From Agrypnia vestita (lineage: Eukaryota; Arthropoda; Insecta; Trichoptera; Phryganeidae), in NCBI GenBank assembly GCA_016648135.1, contig JADDOH010010015.1, forward strand, positions 62,001-126,000: DNA of 64,000 nucleotides, given 5' to 3'. How positions within the stretch are numbered: the stretch's first letter is position 1; each line of letters opens with the position of its first letter. Shown here piece by piece: positions 63,305-64,000 of this stretch. The position numbers were made by a program, and so were the translations under genes. The notes below the pieces were generated by a model, which was given only the letters and a program-made list of their open reading frames with translations, did not search any database and had not been told where the DNA came from.

Positions 63305-64000
63305 TAATGAGCCCCGGGCCAGGCCGCACATGTGCGTTCGGAACGTAATTAATTATTTCTCGGCGGCCGCATATCGAATTTCAAAAACGTGATTTTTTCC
63401 CAGTAGAGAAATCCCGTGGTGACCTGTCGTTCCATTTTCAACTCAAAAACATCACCGATTATATTTTAAATCAACAATCAAAACAGAAGTTTTTCTGCCA
63501 TCAAAATTGTGTAGAAAAGTTGTAGATGTCGCCCCGAACGCGTGTTCCACAATCGAAATTCAAATATTTCATCATTCAAGGTCACGCACAAAGTGCGCGG
63601 GAAATACGATTTATTTTTTCCAATTTTCGATTTATTTGTACACGTATACACAAATATATACAATATGTTTTGCGATATTTGTCAGTTTTTGTTGGTTTAT
63701 GATTCAATTGAATACTAATAGTGATTTATTAACAAAAATACAAGCAATTTTGTTGCGTTTATTTGAAATATGTGTGTGTTTGAAAGTGTATCATAATTAT
63801 GTGTTATGAGTGCGATGTTCCGTTGTGTGCCGTGCAACAAAATATACCACACAGAAGAAGATCATTAGGTAGGCATCAAATAATAATAGTAGTGTTGTCT
63901 CTAAATAAACAAATAAAAATTTATTATTATTTTTCGGAAAATGTTGCGCTGGCAACATTATCGGAATTCAAAAAAAGATTTTTTTTTTACTTAAACAATA
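63305..64000 (+). repeat. Repeat X, copy 4, cut by window end
   Basis: Same orientation as copy 3. Its left end has palindrome CGCACATGTGCG (63325-63336). It continues through ggtcacgcacaaagtgcgcg and MFRCVPCNKIYHTEEDH (63807-63860, a short zinc-finger-like peptide before a stop) to the edge of the window. Confidence 0.75.

Overview
This looks like a piece of an insect genome: AT-rich introns, GC-rich short exons with standard GT-AG splice sites, and a dense load of arthropod-type transposable elements (Penelope-like, Jockey/RTE/R1-type LINEs, copia, DIRS, Helitron, piggyBac, mariner, Harbinger-like). The insect order cannot be fixed from the sequence. Nothing bacterial or viral was seen.

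The only host gene I can support is the middle part of BRUCE/BIRC6, a giant BIR- and E2-domain ubiquitin ligase. It lies on the + strand in 20 exons between 11446 and 63034. Every exon-exon phase I checked joins in frame, giving about 3.56 kb of coding sequence (about 1188 residues). Neither the N-terminal BIR repeat nor the C-terminal UBC domain falls in the window, so the gene runs past the right edge and almost certainly the left. A possible exon at 28-110 ends in a stop codon and stays unassigned.

Layout. 1-11.4 kb: a minimal RTE insertion with clear target duplication (1562-1623), an LTR-like promoter block (about 2340-2830), a Helitron (2858-3357), Penelope-like elements with hammerhead-like motifs (3.7, 4.5, 5.5-7.1 and 8.9-10.6 kb), and two Harbinger-like elements whose empty sites are visible elsewhere in the window. 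11.4-14.3 kb: BRUCE exons 1-3, with a second Helitron at 12970-13502. 15-19.7 kb: a Jockey/CR1-type LINE inserted into an older repeat that is uninterrupted at 53.5-54.4 kb. 19.8-21.0 kb: a TTAA-flanked DNA transposon. 22.2 kb: exon 4. 23.6-28.1 kb: a DIRS tyrosine-recombinase retrotransposon broken by a 181-bp tandem duplication. 28.9-30.9 kb: R1-type LINE and hAT remnants. 31.1-37.4 kb: exons 5-11 with a dead LINE, palindromic elements and a MITE between them. 38.9-39.7 kb: a piggyBac remnant. 41.1-43.0 kb: exons 12-13. 43.2-47.9 kb: a young copia element with one in-frame stop. 48.3-50.3 kb: a LINE split by a TA-flanked element, then exon 14. 50.9-60.3 kb: a 9.6-kb intron with a mariner, MITEs and two copies of repeat X at or near its ends and beyond. 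60.3-63.0 kb: exons 15-20.

How it fits together: the window is one housekeeping-type gene whose introns have been inflated by successive, often nested insertions, none of which breaks the reading frame. The most unusual signals are perfect 5-bp-phased heat-shock-element arrays inside both Helitron copies, a Penelope element flanked by about 345-bp inverted copies of its own 3' end with hammerhead-like motifs, and a repeat family whose terminal palindromes differ in sequence between copies but mostly keep dyad symmetry.
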